Of a stretch of 55,267 nucleotides of DNA, positions 43,653 to 52,283 are shown one piece after another. The position numbers and the translations under genes are program-made. Source of the stretch: an uncultured Ruminococcus sp. (GTDB lineage: Bacteria; Bacillota; Clostridia; Oscillospirales; Ruminococcaceae); NCBI GenBank assembly GCA_947169885.1, contig CAMVRM010000018.1, forward strand, positions 1 through 55,267, written 5' to 3'. Each line of letters starts with the position of its first letter. Positions within the stretch are counted from its first letter, which is position 1. The notes beneath the pieces were generated by a model. That model was not told where the DNA came from, searched no databases, and saw only the letters and a program-made list of their open reading frames with translations.

Positions 43653-45671
43653 ATGAAAGACTTTAACCAAAATGAAGAAAAAAACTCAAATGTGACGATC
43701 TCGAAAAACACTGTTAAGGGGATCGTCATTGCGGCGAATGTGCTTGTTATCGGGCTAATAATCGCAGTTGTTGTGCTTGCGGTGGGCAAGGATAAGGACA
43801 AGGCTGAAAAGGAGACCACTGTTCAGAAAAGCTATTCTATCCCCGATAAGTCGAGCAAGACCGACAGCAAGCCTGACTCTGAACCTGACGAGGAGAGCGA
43901 GACAGATGAAGTAAGCGACAGCACCGAAGAAAGCTCCGCTGCGGACAGTTCTTCACAAGCGGAAAGCGTGGCTGAGAGCAAGTCGGACAGCAAGACTGAA
44001 TCAAAGGCTGACGAGGACGAGGGCGACGGCATAATTTTCTATTACAGCGGTGACAACACATGGCAGGACGGCGATGTTGTTATGACAGGCATGAATATGT
44101 CCGTCAAGAACAACTCGGGCAAGGCTATCTCCGACTGGACGCTCGTTCTCGAGATAGAGGGTCTGAAAAACTGCAACGGCTGGTGCGGTAAATACACTTG
44201 CAGCGGCGACACTCTCACCATTACTCCCGAGGACTTCAACAAGGAGATCGCAGCAGGTGCAACGCTGGGCGACTTAGGCTGCAATATCGGCACTTCCGTG
44301 GCGCTAAACGTCAAGAGCGCAAAGCTTTCGGGTACTGAATGCACTATCAAAAAGGGAAGTGTTCAAAAGACTTCCCAGCAGAACAACAATAATAACAATA
44401 ACAACAACGGCGGCGAGGCTGTCAACGTTGACGAACTGCTCAAACGTTCCTCAAAGGCAAAGCAGGGCGATGACTGGCTTCACACTGACGGCAACAAGAT
44501 ACTTGACAAGGACGGCAAGGAAGTGTGGCTGACGGGCGTTAACTGGTTCGGCTACAACACAGGCACGAACGTTTTTGACGGTCTTTGGAACAGCGTTCTG
44601 ACCGAGAGCGTTGATGCTATCGCAGACCACGGCTTTAACCTTATACGTGTGCCGTTTTCCGCAGAGCTTATCAACAACTGGGCTGACGGGAACTATCCGC
44701 AGGCGAACTACAACAACGCCTACAATACCGAACTGAACTCCATGAACAGTTTGCAGATATTCGACTACTTCTTAAAGCTTGCGGAGGAGAACGGCTTGAA
44801 AGTCATGATCGACATTCACAGCGCAAACACCGATGCGGCAGGTCACAATGCAAACCTCTGGTATACTGACAAGGTATCTGCCAAGGAATACTACGCGGCG
44901 CTGGAATGGATGGCTGACCGCTACAAGGACAACGATACAATTATCGCTTATGACCTGAAAAACGAGCCGCACGGCAAGCCAAACGAGGGGGATTCTGCGG
45001 CAAAGTGGGACAACTCGAAAGATGCCAACAACTGGAAATATGTTGCAGAGACAGCCGCAGGAAAAGTTCTTGCGAAAAATCCGAACGTCCTCATCATGGT
45101 CGAGGGAACTGAAATATATCCCAAGAAGAAAGGCGATTACAGTTCAACATCGAACGATGACTACTACTTCAACTGGTGGGGCGGCAATCTGAGGGGGGTC
45201 AAGGACTATCCGATCGACTTAGGCGAGCATCAGGACAAGCTGGTATATTCGCCGCACGATTACGGTCCGACAGTCTATGAACAGCCGTGGTTCAAGGGAA
45301 GTTATGACTACAACTCGCTGATGAAAGACTGCTGGAAGGACAACTGGTTCTACATCTACGAGAACAAGACTGCACCGCTGCTCATCGGCGAGTGGGGCGG
45401 TTTTATGACAGAGCCGAACATCACATGGATGACGCATATGCGCACGCTGATAAGCAAGTATCATCTGAACCACACGTTCTGGTGCTTCAATGCGAACAGC
45501 GGCGATACAGGCGGACTTGTGCTTGATGATTTCAAGACATGGGACGAAGAAAAGTATGGATTTGTGAAAGACGTTTTGTGGCAGGAGAGCGGCAAGTTTG
45601 TCGGGCTTGACCATGCGATAGCGCTGGGCGACAACGGCATAACACTGTCCAAAGCAAAAGGATTAAATTAA
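43653..45671 (+). CDS. Membrane-anchored GH5 cellulase with N-terminal CBM
   Basis: This is a 672-residue endoglucanase-type enzyme. Residues 22-45 are a transmembrane anchor, with the rest outside the cell. An acidic Ser/Glu/Asp linker (46-130) leads to a beta-sandwich of CBM2-like appearance (about 131-245). An Asn-rich linker (about 250-260) then leads to the GH5 catalytic barrel (about 275-640). The acid/base is Glu438 in DLKNEPHG and the nucleophile Glu580 in IGEWGG. GGGGGCTGG at 43638-43646 is the ribosome binding site for the ATG at 43653. It has no dockerin, unlike the esterase at 643, so it stays on the cell surface. A family C repeat follows its stop codon. Confidence 0.92.
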   Translation: MKDFNQNEEKNSNVTISKNTVKGIVIAANVLVIGLIIAVVVLAVGKDKDKAEKETTVQKSYSIPDKSSKTDSKPDSEPDEESETDEVSDSTEESSAADSSSQAESVAESKSDSKTESKADEDEGDGIIFYYSGDNTWQDGDVVMTGMNMSVKNNSGKAISDWTLVLEIEGLKNCNGWCGKYTCSGDTLTITPEDFNKEIAAGATLGDLGCNIGTSVALNVKSAKLSGTECTIKKGSVQKTSQQNNNNNNNNNGGEAVNVDELLKRSSKAKQGDDWLHTDGNKILDKDGKEVWLTGVNWFGYNTGTNVFDGLWNSVLTESVDAIADHGFNLIRVPFSAELINNWADGNYPQANYNNAYNTELNSMNSLQIFDYFLKLAEENGLKVMIDIHSANTDAAGHNANLWYTDKVSAKEYYAALEWMADRYKDNDTIIAYDLKNEPHGKPNEGDSAAKWDNSKDANNWKYVAETAAGKVLAKNPNVLIMVEGTEIYPKKKGDYSSTSNDDYYFNWWGGNLRGVKDYPIDLGEHQDKLVYSPHDYGPTVYEQPWFKGSYDYNSLMKDCWKDNWFYIYENKTAPLLIGEWGGFMTEPNITWMTHMRTLISKYHLNHTFWCFNANSGDTGGLVLDDFKTWDEEKYGFVKDVLWQESGKFVGLDHAIALGDNGITLSKAKGLN

Positions 45672-45810
45672 AGAAAGATAAGAAGTAAGAGATAAGAAAT
45701 AACTGACGTTGCTGTGCGAAACTAAGGTTAAGGGTATTCCTCTTTGGTGGGGGTCGTCTTAGACGAACAGTCCGTTAAAAGCACACCGCAATACAAATAA
45801 AGAAGAACAT
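45672..45810 (+). repeat. Family C intergenic repeat after the cellulase gene
   Basis: AAGTAAGAGATAAGAAATAACTGACG follows the stop in order, then AAGGGTATTCCTCTTTGGTGGG, which matches an internal block of the large copy at 51883-52281, then small hairpins (GTCTTAGAC) and GCACACCGC. Beyond it, 45811-45932 is AT-rich and holds nothing I recognise. Confidence 0.75.
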
Positions 45811-45932
45811 TTGCAGAAAACATTGATAAATATAAAGAAATATGGCAAAATATGGTAATAATACAAAATAACTGACAGTGTTATAAATAAAAAGCTTTCG
45901 ATAATTGTTTTCAATTTTGTCGAAAATGCAAG

Positions 45933-45961
45933 TTGTTTTTTTGGACAATTTGGTATATAAT
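45933..45961 (+). promoter_or_regulatory. Candidate promoter of the LCP gene
   Basis: TTGTTT at 45933-45938 and TATAAT at 45956-45961 are 17 bases apart, about 95 bases before the start codon. Confidence 0.5.
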
Positions 45962-46054
45962 ATTAGTATTATTGCAATTGTAAAGTGATATAGTTATGTT
46001 TGAATAAGACATATTACCTATTATATAATGCACATCCGAAAGGAGGATGGCAGT

Positions 46055-47560
46055 TTGTCAGAAAACAATAACAGACCCGAAAGCGGCACAGAAACGCCAA
46101 AGGACGGCACCGCAGATAAGGCGGCAGAGTCACATAACGTGAAAAAGTCTGTGTCTGCTAATGGTCAGCGGCACTCGCCGCATAACGGCTCGAAACGTTC
46201 GGGTCCAAGTCATTCGGACGGTTCGGGTCACGGGCATCATCATCACTCGGGGAAACATTCCTCGGGAAGTTCAGGCAGTTCCTCGGAACACAGAAAAAGG
46301 ACTTCACAGAGCGGCTCAAAACACTCATCATCAGACAGGACTTCTTCTTCACACAGCAAGGAACAGCTGAAAAGAAAACGCTCCGAGACAGCAGCTGCTG
46401 AGAAACCTGCAAAAAAGAAACGCTTCTCAAAGAAACAGGCGCTCACAGTCGCCGCACTTATACTTATACTTCTGCTGATATTGGCGCTGGTCGTTGTTAT
46501 CATTCTTTGGCATTACTTTGGATTGTTCGACCGAAGCCATAAGGACAGGACAACTTCTGAGGCGATAACTTACTCGGACGTGGATTACTCACGAGCCGAT
46601 ACGACCGATAAGGTCACGGAAGATCAGAAACTGAAAGAACTTACCGCTCAAGCTGAGAAAATTTCCAACAAGGACGTTATGAATATCCTGCTTATCGGCG
46701 AGGACTTGCGTGATACCGCTGAAAAGAGCGCAGGCAATACCGATGTTATGATGCTGATTTCCGTCAACACAAAGGACAAGACGATCACGCAGACTTCCAT
46801 AATGCGTGACTGCTACGTGGGCTTTGAGGACGAGAACGGCTGGTGGTGGTACTCACGTATCAATGCGGCTTACTGGTACGGCGGCGTTAAGCTCACCCGT
46901 TCGACTATCGAGAATTACCTGAACGTTAAGATAGACAGGTACGTGCTTGTTAACTTCAACGTGTTTATAGACATTGTTGATGCGCTGGGCGGTCTTGACC
47001 TCTACGTTACCGATGAAGAAGCCAACGGCTACCCCGATGCAGATCCGAACGGCGAGAACACACGTGGAATGCAGAACCCCCTTGACGAACAGAACAAGTA
47101 TCTGCATAATAAAAAGGGAACTGACTACATTCCGCACGGCGGCAACCTGCATCTGAACGGCAACCAGTCGCTTGCATATGCGAGACTGAGATATGTCGGC
47201 AACTCCGACTGGGAGCGCACACAGCGTCAGCGCAAGGTCATTTCCGAGATGATAAAGAAGTCTCGCTCGATGTCGCTGGTGGATATGGACAGACTTGCAA
47301 ACAAGATATTCCCGCAGATAAAGACTGACGTGACGAGCGGAGAAATGGCACAGCTGCTTATTGATATGCTCGATTACCGCAACTACACCATTCAGGAACT
47401 GCGAGTGCCTGCCGATGATACCTACACAAATCAGATAATCGATGGCATGGACGTTCTGAGTGTTGATTTCCCGACTAATGCGCAGATGTTCAAGGAACTT
47501 GTCTACGGTTCGATCGAACTTGAAGACAAAACAAGTTCCGAAAAAAAGAATATCGAATAA
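46055..47560 (+). CDS. LytR-CpsA-Psr family cell-wall glycopolymer ligase
   Basis: This is a 501-residue membrane enzyme that attaches glycopolymers to peptidoglycan. A TTG start at 46055 is preferred: AGGAGG at 46041-46046 is 8 bases upstream, whereas the in-frame ATG at 46028 has no ribosome binding site and would include that sequence. Residues 1-128 form a polar Ser/His/Lys-rich cytoplasmic tail (HGHHHHSGKHSSG). A transmembrane helix spans about 129-155. The extracellular LCP domain (about 205-390) shows ILLIGEDLRD, NTDVMMLISVN, SIMRDCYV, DALGGLDLYV and LAYARLRYVGNSDWERTQRQ. A stem-loop follows the stop. Confidence 0.92.
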   Translation: MSENNNRPESGTETPKDGTADKAAESHNVKKSVSANGQRHSPHNGSKRSGPSHSDGSGHGHHHHSGKHSSGSSGSSSEHRKRTSQSGSKHSSSDRTSSSHSKEQLKRKRSETAAAEKPAKKKRFSKKQALTVAALILILLLILALVVVIILWHYFGLFDRSHKDRTTSEAITYSDVDYSRADTTDKVTEDQKLKELTAQAEKISNKDVMNILLIGEDLRDTAEKSAGNTDVMMLISVNTKDKTITQTSIMRDCYVGFEDENGWWWYSRINAAYWYGGVKLTRSTIENYLNVKIDRYVLVNFNVFIDIVDALGGLDLYVTDEEANGYPDADPNGENTRGMQNPLDEQNKYLHNKKGTDYIPHGGNLHLNGNQSLAYARLRYVGNSDWERTQRQRKVISEMIKKSRSMSLVDMDRLANKIFPQIKTDVTSGEMAQLLIDMLDYRNYTIQELRVPADDTYTNQIIDGMDVLSVDFPTNAQMFKELVYGSIELEDKTSSEKKNIE

Positions 47561-47564
47561 CAAC

Positions 47565-47598
47565 AGACCTCTTGCGAATGAAACACCGCAGGAGGTCT
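47565..47598 (+). terminator. Stem-loop after the LCP gene
   Basis: AGACCTC and GAGGTCT form a 7-bp stem with a 20-base loop, followed by TGATTT. It is weak by itself. Confidence 0.5.
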
Positions 47599-47621
47599 TG
47601 ATTTACGTATCTGCAAAAAAT

Positions 47622-47653
47622 CACCCCGAAGGAAGAATTTTCCGTCGAGGTGT
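47622..47653 (-). terminator. Terminator of the coaD operon
   Basis: On the minus strand CACCTCGACGGAA pairs imperfectly with TTCCTTCGGGGTG and is followed by ATTTTTTG. It lies 22 bases after the stop of the coiled-coil gene. Confidence 0.72.
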
Positions 47654-47674
47654 GGTATTTATGTAAGGCGAAGT

Positions 47675-48253
47675 TTAATCGTCATCAAAATCGGGAGCTT
47701 CTTCTTCCTCAGCAGGTTCGGGATTCAGCCTCTCGAAAGCTTCCATAGTCTGGGTAACAGCATCGACATTTCTTTGGAGAATAGCCCTTGCTTCTGCAAG
47801 TGTGTTGTTGATAGTGTCGGTCAGCGCACGCTTGATCTGAGCATCTTTCTCCTCAGCATCAGCGATAGTTTTGTCAGCGTCAGCGTTTGCCTGAGCCATG
47901 ATCTCGTCAGCTTCCTTGCGAGCGTTTGAGATAAGTTCAACGGCATACTCCTTAGCCTGACGGGTGATCTCAGTCTCTTTCACCATTTCGTCAGCTTTTT
48001 TCTTAGTCTCCTCAACGTATTCATCAGCCTGCGCACGGATCTTCTTAGCTTCGGCGTTAGCTTCTGCAAGGATATTCTCTTTCTGGCTCTGAAGCTCCTT
48101 AGCCTGCTTTATCTCGCCCGGCATATTTAAGCGGAGAGTGTCGATATAAGTGCGCATCTGGTCGCAGTCGATCATTTTCTTGCCTGAAAAAGGTACGGCG
48201 GAGGAATTGTCGATAAGTTCCTCCATCATTTCGAGTATTTCATCATAGTTCAT
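47675..48253 (-). CDS. Coiled-coil protein resembling ATP synthase subunit b
   Basis: This is a 192-residue cytoplasmic protein. A short globular start (NYDEILEMMEELIDNS) is followed by a long Ala/Glu/Lys-rich coiled coil (about 50-165) with AEANAEAKKIRAQADEY-type heptads, and an acidic tail. It has no membrane anchor, so it is not subunit b itself. Such proteins commonly follow coaD in Clostridia; some resemble DivIVA-like scaffolds. The ATG at 48253 has AAAGGA upstream; the in-frame TTG at 48259 is less likely. It ends the rsmD-coaD operon. Confidence 0.85.
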   Translation of the reverse strand: MNYDEILEMMEELIDNSSAVPFSGKKMIDCDQMRTYIDTLRLNMPGEIKQAKELQSQKENILAEANAEAKKIRAQADEYVEETKKKADEMVKETEITRQAKEYAVELISNARKEADEIMAQANADADKTIADAEEKDAQIKRALTDTINNTLAEARAILQRNVDAVTQTMEAFERLNPEPAEEEEAPDFDDD

Positions 48254-48274
48254 ATACAAACGTCCTTTCTAAAA

Positions 48275-48787
48275 TTAAATTTCCTGTTTATCGGACGGCA
48301 CAAAAAGCCGTGAATTGATGTCATCAAGTATCTCGGACGGAACAAAGTCGGAAATATCTCCGCCCAGCGATGCTATCTCCTTAACAACACTTGACGAAAG
48401 ATACATATTCTCGGCACTTGTTGTGAGAAAGACCGTTTCAGCCTGCGGATAGAGTTTTTTGTTCGCAAGCGCCATCTGAAATTCATACTCAAAATCTGTC
48501 ACGGCACGCAGGCCCTTGACGATCGCACAGGCGTGAGTGCGCTCCAAGTATTCTGCAAGCAGTCCCGAGTGACAATCGACAAGCACGTTTTCCATGTTTT
48601 TAGTGCATTCGAGTATCAGGCGCATTCTTTCTTCAATTGGGAACGCACCCGAACCTGCTTTGCGTGGGTTGAATGACACCAGCACTATCACCTTGTCGAA
48701 AAGTTTTGCCGCACGTTCGATTATATCGAGATGTCCTTTCGTCACGGGGTCAAAGCTGCCGGGGCAAACAGCTATCTTTTTCGTCAT
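48275..48787 (-). CDS. coaD: Phosphopantetheine adenylyltransferase
   Basis: This is a 170-residue cytoplasmic enzyme making dephospho-CoA from phosphopantetheine and ATP. CPGSFDPVTKGHLDIIERA holds the HxGH-like nucleotidyl-transferase motif, with KGLRAVTDFEYEFQMA and the C-terminal ISSSVVKEIA-like YLSSSVVKEIASLGG. Its start overlaps the rsmD end by 4 bases. Confidence 0.97.
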   Translation of the reverse strand: MTKKIAVCPGSFDPVTKGHLDIIERAAKLFDKVIVLVSFNPRKAGSGAFPIEERMRLILECTKNMENVLVDCHSGLLAEYLERTHACAIVKGLRAVTDFEYEFQMALANKKLYPQAETVFLTTSAENMYLSSSVVKEIASLGGDISDFVPSEILDDINSRLFVPSDKQEI

Positions 48788-49338
48788 AGTTCCTCCTCGG
48801 TCTGCGGAGTGCGGTATATCGTCACACTCACCTTGCCGTAGCGGTATCTTTTGTGAAGTTCAAGCCCCTCAAATTCATCAGGAAGTGTCAGTTCGCTCTC
48901 ATGCTCGCAGATAACGAATGCACCCTCGTTGAGTTTTTTCGAGATGAGCGGCAGGACCTGTTCAAGCAGACCCTGACGGTAAGGGGGGTCTAAAAGTGCT
49001 ATATCAAGCCCCGATTTTGCGACTTTTATGTACTCCACGCTGTCCATGTTCAGCACTCTTGCACTGCTCATGAGTTTGCAGGCGTTAAGATTTTCCTTGA
49101 CTATCTGCACAGCTTCGGGATTTTTATCGACAAAGACGCAGTGAGCCGCACCACGGCTGAGCGCTTCAATGCCCAGCTGTCCGCTGCCTGCGAACAAGTC
49201 AAGAACACTTGCAGTCGGCAGATCGAACTGTATAACTGAAAAAATTGCCTCCTTGACCGCATCGGGCGTGGGGCGAATATCGAGGGATTCAAGCGTTTTC
49301 AGCTTTCTTCCCCTTGCTGAACCTGTAATAACTCTCAT
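48784..49338 (-). CDS. rsmD: 16S rRNA (guanine(966)-N(2))-methyltransferase
   Basis: This is a 184-residue SAM-dependent methyltransferase acting on 16S rRNA. It begins MRVITGSARGRKLKT. The SAM-binding VLDLFAGSGQLGIEALSRGA and the catalytic LLDPPYRQG (DPPY) are intact. The gene pair rsmD-coaD is conserved across bacteria. AAGAGG on the minus strand precedes the ATG. Confidence 0.97.
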   Translation of the reverse strand: MRVITGSARGRKLKTLESLDIRPTPDAVKEAIFSVIQFDLPTASVLDLFAGSGQLGIEALSRGAAHCVFVDKNPEAVQIVKENLNACKLMSSARVLNMDSVEYIKVAKSGLDIALLDPPYRQGLLEQVLPLISKKLNEGAFVICEHESELTLPDEFEGLELHKRYRYGKVSVTIYRTPQTEEEL

Positions 49339-49371
49339 AGTTTATGACCTCTTGTATTTTCATATATAATT

Positions 49372-49400
49372 ATTATACAATATTTCCCTCAATTTGTCCA
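49372..49400 (-). promoter_or_regulatory. Promoter of rsmD-coaD
   Basis: On the minus strand TGGACA (49395-49400) and TATAAT (49372-49377) are 17 bases apart, 34 bases before the rsmD start codon. Confidence 0.75.
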
Positions 49401-49464
49401 TAGCATTTTTTATTTTTTTAGGGCTTTTTTTGTCGAGGGGAAAAGTTTGTGCATATTCCACAAA

Positions 49465-49499
49465 AAGACACCCTCGATAATGAGCATCAAGGGTGTCTT
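49465..49499 (-). terminator. Terminator of the surface protein gene
   Basis: AAGACACCCT and AGGGTGTCTT form a perfect 10-bp stem. On the minus strand TTTTTG follows. Confidence 0.88.
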
Positions 49500-49538
49500 G
49501 TTAAAAGCTTTGTTTCAGCGTCTTGTCAACGCAATGAA

Positions 49539-50642
49539 TTACTTCTTGCGGGAAACTACAACAGCAGCACCTGCAACAGCAGCGAGTGCGAGTGCGATGC
49601 CTGCGGGAGCGCCCGAAGCAGCGTTCTCGGTGTTATCGGAAGCAGCCGATGCGGTGGAAGCAGTAGTGGTTGTGGTTGTAGTGGTTGTAGTCTTGGTAGT
49701 AGAGGTCGTGGTAGTAGTGGAGGACTTGGAAGAAGAGCTGTTAGAAGTGCTGGAGCTGGAAGAAGAGGAGCTTGAATCAGCAGCAGAGCTGGAGTCAGCA
49801 GCGGAGCTGGAATCGTCTGCGGGAGCGCTCAGACCCTTAACGGTGAATGTAACGCTGATCTCGCCGTCTTCCTCAGTCGGGAAAGCAGCAGGGTCGATAG
49901 TGTTGTTCTTGTTCCACTTGTCAATGAGCATGATAGTCAGATAGTTCTGATCTACCTTGGGATCATAGCTGAACTTAACGTCCTCGGTTGCAGGATACTC
50001 ATTACCCTGAATGGTAACAACAACGTCAGTTACTTCAACAACTCTGCCGTCGAATACGGGCTTGTCTTTCATCTCCTCGGGAGTTGCATCGCCGTCAGCG
50101 TTGAAAGAAACGGGAATATCAGTTGAAACAGAAAGGATATTGAATACCTTGCCGTCTCCGCCTGCTTCCCAAGTCAGGTTATCCTTAGTGAGAGTTTCGC
50201 TGCCGTCATTGGTCTTAGGCTCGAAGTTGTGGAGAATAGACCACTTGCTGCCCTCTCTTGTGATGCCCGAAGCCTCGTCAGCGATCCACTTGGACTTGCC
50301 CTCGTCAACAGCAGCAGAGTTCTCTACCTTGATTGTGCCGCTGGTGGACATAGAAACAGTGTAAGTGCCGTCACCGTTGATGTCAACATCGTTGAATGAT
50401 GCCTCAGTATCTATACCATAAGCGCCGCCCTGAATGCCGACTTTCTTCTCAGGGAAAGCAGCGGACTGGTCGGTGTTATTGTATGTGTTTCTGTAATTCC
50501 ATGTGCCGTCAGCCTGGAATGTGATACCTGCGTGACCCGAAGCGGTCTCAGCAGCAGATGCAGCAGGAGCGCTTACCATTGCAAAACTAGCCATAGCTAT
50601 CGCAGAAGCAGCCATGCCTGCGAATATCTTTCTGATTTTCAT
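49539..50642 (-). CDS. Secreted Ser/Thr-rich surface protein with C-terminal membrane anchor
   Basis: This is a 367-residue exported protein. A signal peptide covers about 1-31 and ends PAASAAE. Residues 35-280 are a beta-rich globular part of unknown family (ITFQADGTWNYRNT, VPVSF-like strands). A Ser/Ala then Ser then Thr tract (about 285-335) follows. The end is a hydrophobic helix with RKK (GIALALAAVAGAAVVVSRKK), the layout of a wall-sorting signal, but no LPXTG or NPXTG is seen before it. AAGGAAG supports the ATG at 50642; an in-frame start at 50690 lacks a ribosome binding site. A glycosylated stalk and membrane anchor are plausible; ligand unknown. Confidence 0.82.
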   Translation of the reverse strand: MKIRKIFAGMAASAIAMASFAMVSAPAASAAETASGHAGITFQADGTWNYRNTYNNTDQSAAFPEKKVGIQGGAYGIDTEASFNDVDINGDGTYTVSMSTSGTIKVENSAAVDEGKSKWIADEASGITREGSKWSILHNFEPKTNDGSETLTKDNLTWEAGGDGKVFNILSVSTDIPVSFNADGDATPEEMKDKPVFDGRVVEVTDVVVTIQGNEYPATEDVKFSYDPKVDQNYLTIMLIDKWNKNNTIDPAAFPTEEDGEISVTFTVKGLSAPADDSSSAADSSSAADSSSSSSSSSTSNSSSSKSSTTTTTSTTKTTTTTTTTTTASTASAASDNTENAASGAPAGIALALAAVAGAAVVVSRKK

Positions 50643-50903
50643 AATAAATAACTTCCTTTCCAAAATTTCGTTGTCTTGGATAATGTTCATTCTACCGTCC
50701 TAAAAAGGGTAAAACTCTATATATTATATTTTACTTTATTTTGTGATAATTTTCAATCGTACTTTTACACAAACTTTTCACAAAGTATATGTGCAAATCT
50801 AATAAAATTCAACCAAAAATTTGTATCACTTGTTAAAATTGCCAAAGAGTTTCAAATATTTAGGAACATTTTTTCGTCAAGCTGTGTATTATGAAAAGGA
50901 ACA

Positions 50904-51683
50904 TCAGCCGCCCAAGTCGCCTGTTTTGCGTTTCTGCGAGAATCCCGTGATGCGCAGTGCCGCTCTTTCGGGAGTAAGTTTTGCGGCAGTTTTGAGCAGT
51001 TTGAAGCGTGTTTCGGGGATAATGATGCGTTCGCCGTGGTCAAGTCCGTAAGCGCCGCACATTGCGCAGTATTTCGGGGTTATGCCTTTCATGCTGAAGC
51101 TCACGCCTGCAACGCTGTCGAACTCCGTGTCAACAGGTCCCGGGCAGAGAGCCGAGATCTTAACGTGACTTCCCGAACTTTTGAGTTCATCGTTGATTGA
51201 GTTGGTCAGCGACACCACAAAAGCCTTTGTGGCGTAGTACATAGCCATGTTAGGACCGCCCGGCATAAGACCTGCCGAGGACGCAACATTGAGTATCGCA
51301 CCGCAGTCACGGTAGCGGAAATCTTTGAGGAAAGTATAAGTTATCGCCGAAACAGCGGTGCAGTTCAGGTCGATCATATCCAGTTGTTTTTCGATGTCGA
51401 TCTGTTCATAGCGTCCGACAGCGCCGAAGCCTGCGTTATTGACGACTATCTCAACATTCAGGTCATACACCATATCATAAAGTTCGAGCGCCGCCTGTCT
51501 GTCACGCAGGTCGCAGGAGATTATCCTTGTGGAGGTCTCCTGCTGTGATGCGAGTTCGGTGAGTCTGTCGGTGCGTCTTGCAACGAGTATCACGCCGTAA
51601 CCTCTTTTTGCGTATATCTTAGCGAACTCAGCGCCTATTCCCGAGCTTGCGCCTGTTATGAGCGCCCATTTTTCATTTGTCAT
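50904..51683 (-). CDS. SDR family oxidoreductase
   Basis: This is a 259-residue short-chain dehydrogenase/reductase of the classical type. It has the cofactor loop TGASSGIGAEFAKIYA, NNAG at about 82-85, the catalytic Ser in NVASSAG, and YYATKAF (Tyr and Lys of the YxxxK motif). The PGPVDTEF segment is typical. Substrate cannot be told from sequence. GGAGG lies 9 bases before the ATG at 51683; earlier in-frame starts overlap or precede that site. Confidence 0.92.
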   Translation of the reverse strand: MTNEKWALITGASSGIGAEFAKIYAKRGYGVILVARRTDRLTELASQQETSTRIISCDLRDRQAALELYDMVYDLNVEIVVNNAGFGAVGRYEQIDIEKQLDMIDLNCTAVSAITYTFLKDFRYRDCGAILNVASSAGLMPGGPNMAMYYATKAFVVSLTNSINDELKSSGSHVKISALCPGPVDTEFDSVAGVSFSMKGITPKYCAMCGAYGLDHGERIIIPETRFKLLKTAAKLTPERAALRITGFSQKRKTGDLGG

Positions 51684-51811
51684 ATCATTCATCCTCCGTT
51701 TTATAATATGCGTTATCATATTTTTATTATACACTATTTCCTTTAAAAAGTCAATGATTTTGAGTAGATTTCACAAATTTTCTTTTTGCGGAATGCTGTT
51801 TTTATATAAAA

Positions 51812-51847
51812 AAGAAAGGACAGCTTGTTTGTTAGCTGTTCTTTCTT
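51812..51847 (-). terminator. Terminator on the minus strand before the SDR gene
   Basis: AAGAAAGGACAGCT pairs with AGCTGTTCTTTCTT (one mismatch/wobble) and is followed on the minus strand by TTTTTTATATAAAAAC. It would stop transcripts coming from degV through the repeat block. Confidence 0.82.
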
Positions 51848-51882
51848 GACTTTTTGTAATTCTTTTTTTGGTGCTGTGCTGT

Positions 51883-52281
51883 AATGTCCTTGCGGACATT
51901 ATAGGGTCTTTTTTCGGAATACGCTTGCGCTGTTCCGAAAAATAAAAATCGGCATTTTGGTGCTTTTACCCTGTATAGGTTTATTCTTTTATTTTGTATA
52001 CTTTGGGTAATGTGTTTTGGTAATGCCGATTTTATGCGTGAACTTTTACGTTTGTACGCTTTATCTTTATTTGTTTTGCGCCGTTCTTTCTATCGCCCCA
52101 TGGGGGCGAATGAGGACTTTGCCCTCAAACTCCCACCAAAGGGAAAACCCTTTTGAAAAAGGGTTATTCCCTCTGGACTCTCTTTCCTAAAACTTTTGAA
52201 TCTCTGGCGAACACGGTTTATTTGTGTTGACTTTTCGGTTCACGTCAGTTCTTTCTTATTTCTTATCTCTTATTTCTTATT
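51883..52281 (-). repeat. Large family C repeat block with structured hairpins
   Basis: Read on the minus strand the block begins right after the degV stop with AATAAGAAATAAGAGATAAG, then GAAAGAACTGACG, GCCAGAGATTCAAAAG, TTTTAGGAAAGAGAGTCC, a CCCTTTT/AAAAGGG hairpin, CCCTTTGGTGGGAG and GCCCCCATGGGGGCGA-like palindrome. Further on lie a nested stem (51945-52033), a TTTTCGGAA/TTCCGAAAA hairpin (51911-51941) and AATGTCC-TTGC-GGACATT (51883-51900). At about 400 bases it is the longest copy in the window. No gene is seen in it. Confidence 0.78.
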
Positions 52282-52283
52282 TT

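Noticed and set aside
51883-52281. CRISPR array or phage remnant in the 600-base gap
   Set aside because: Repeats are unique hairpins and family C blocks, not regularly spaced direct repeats with spacers; no phage gene seen.
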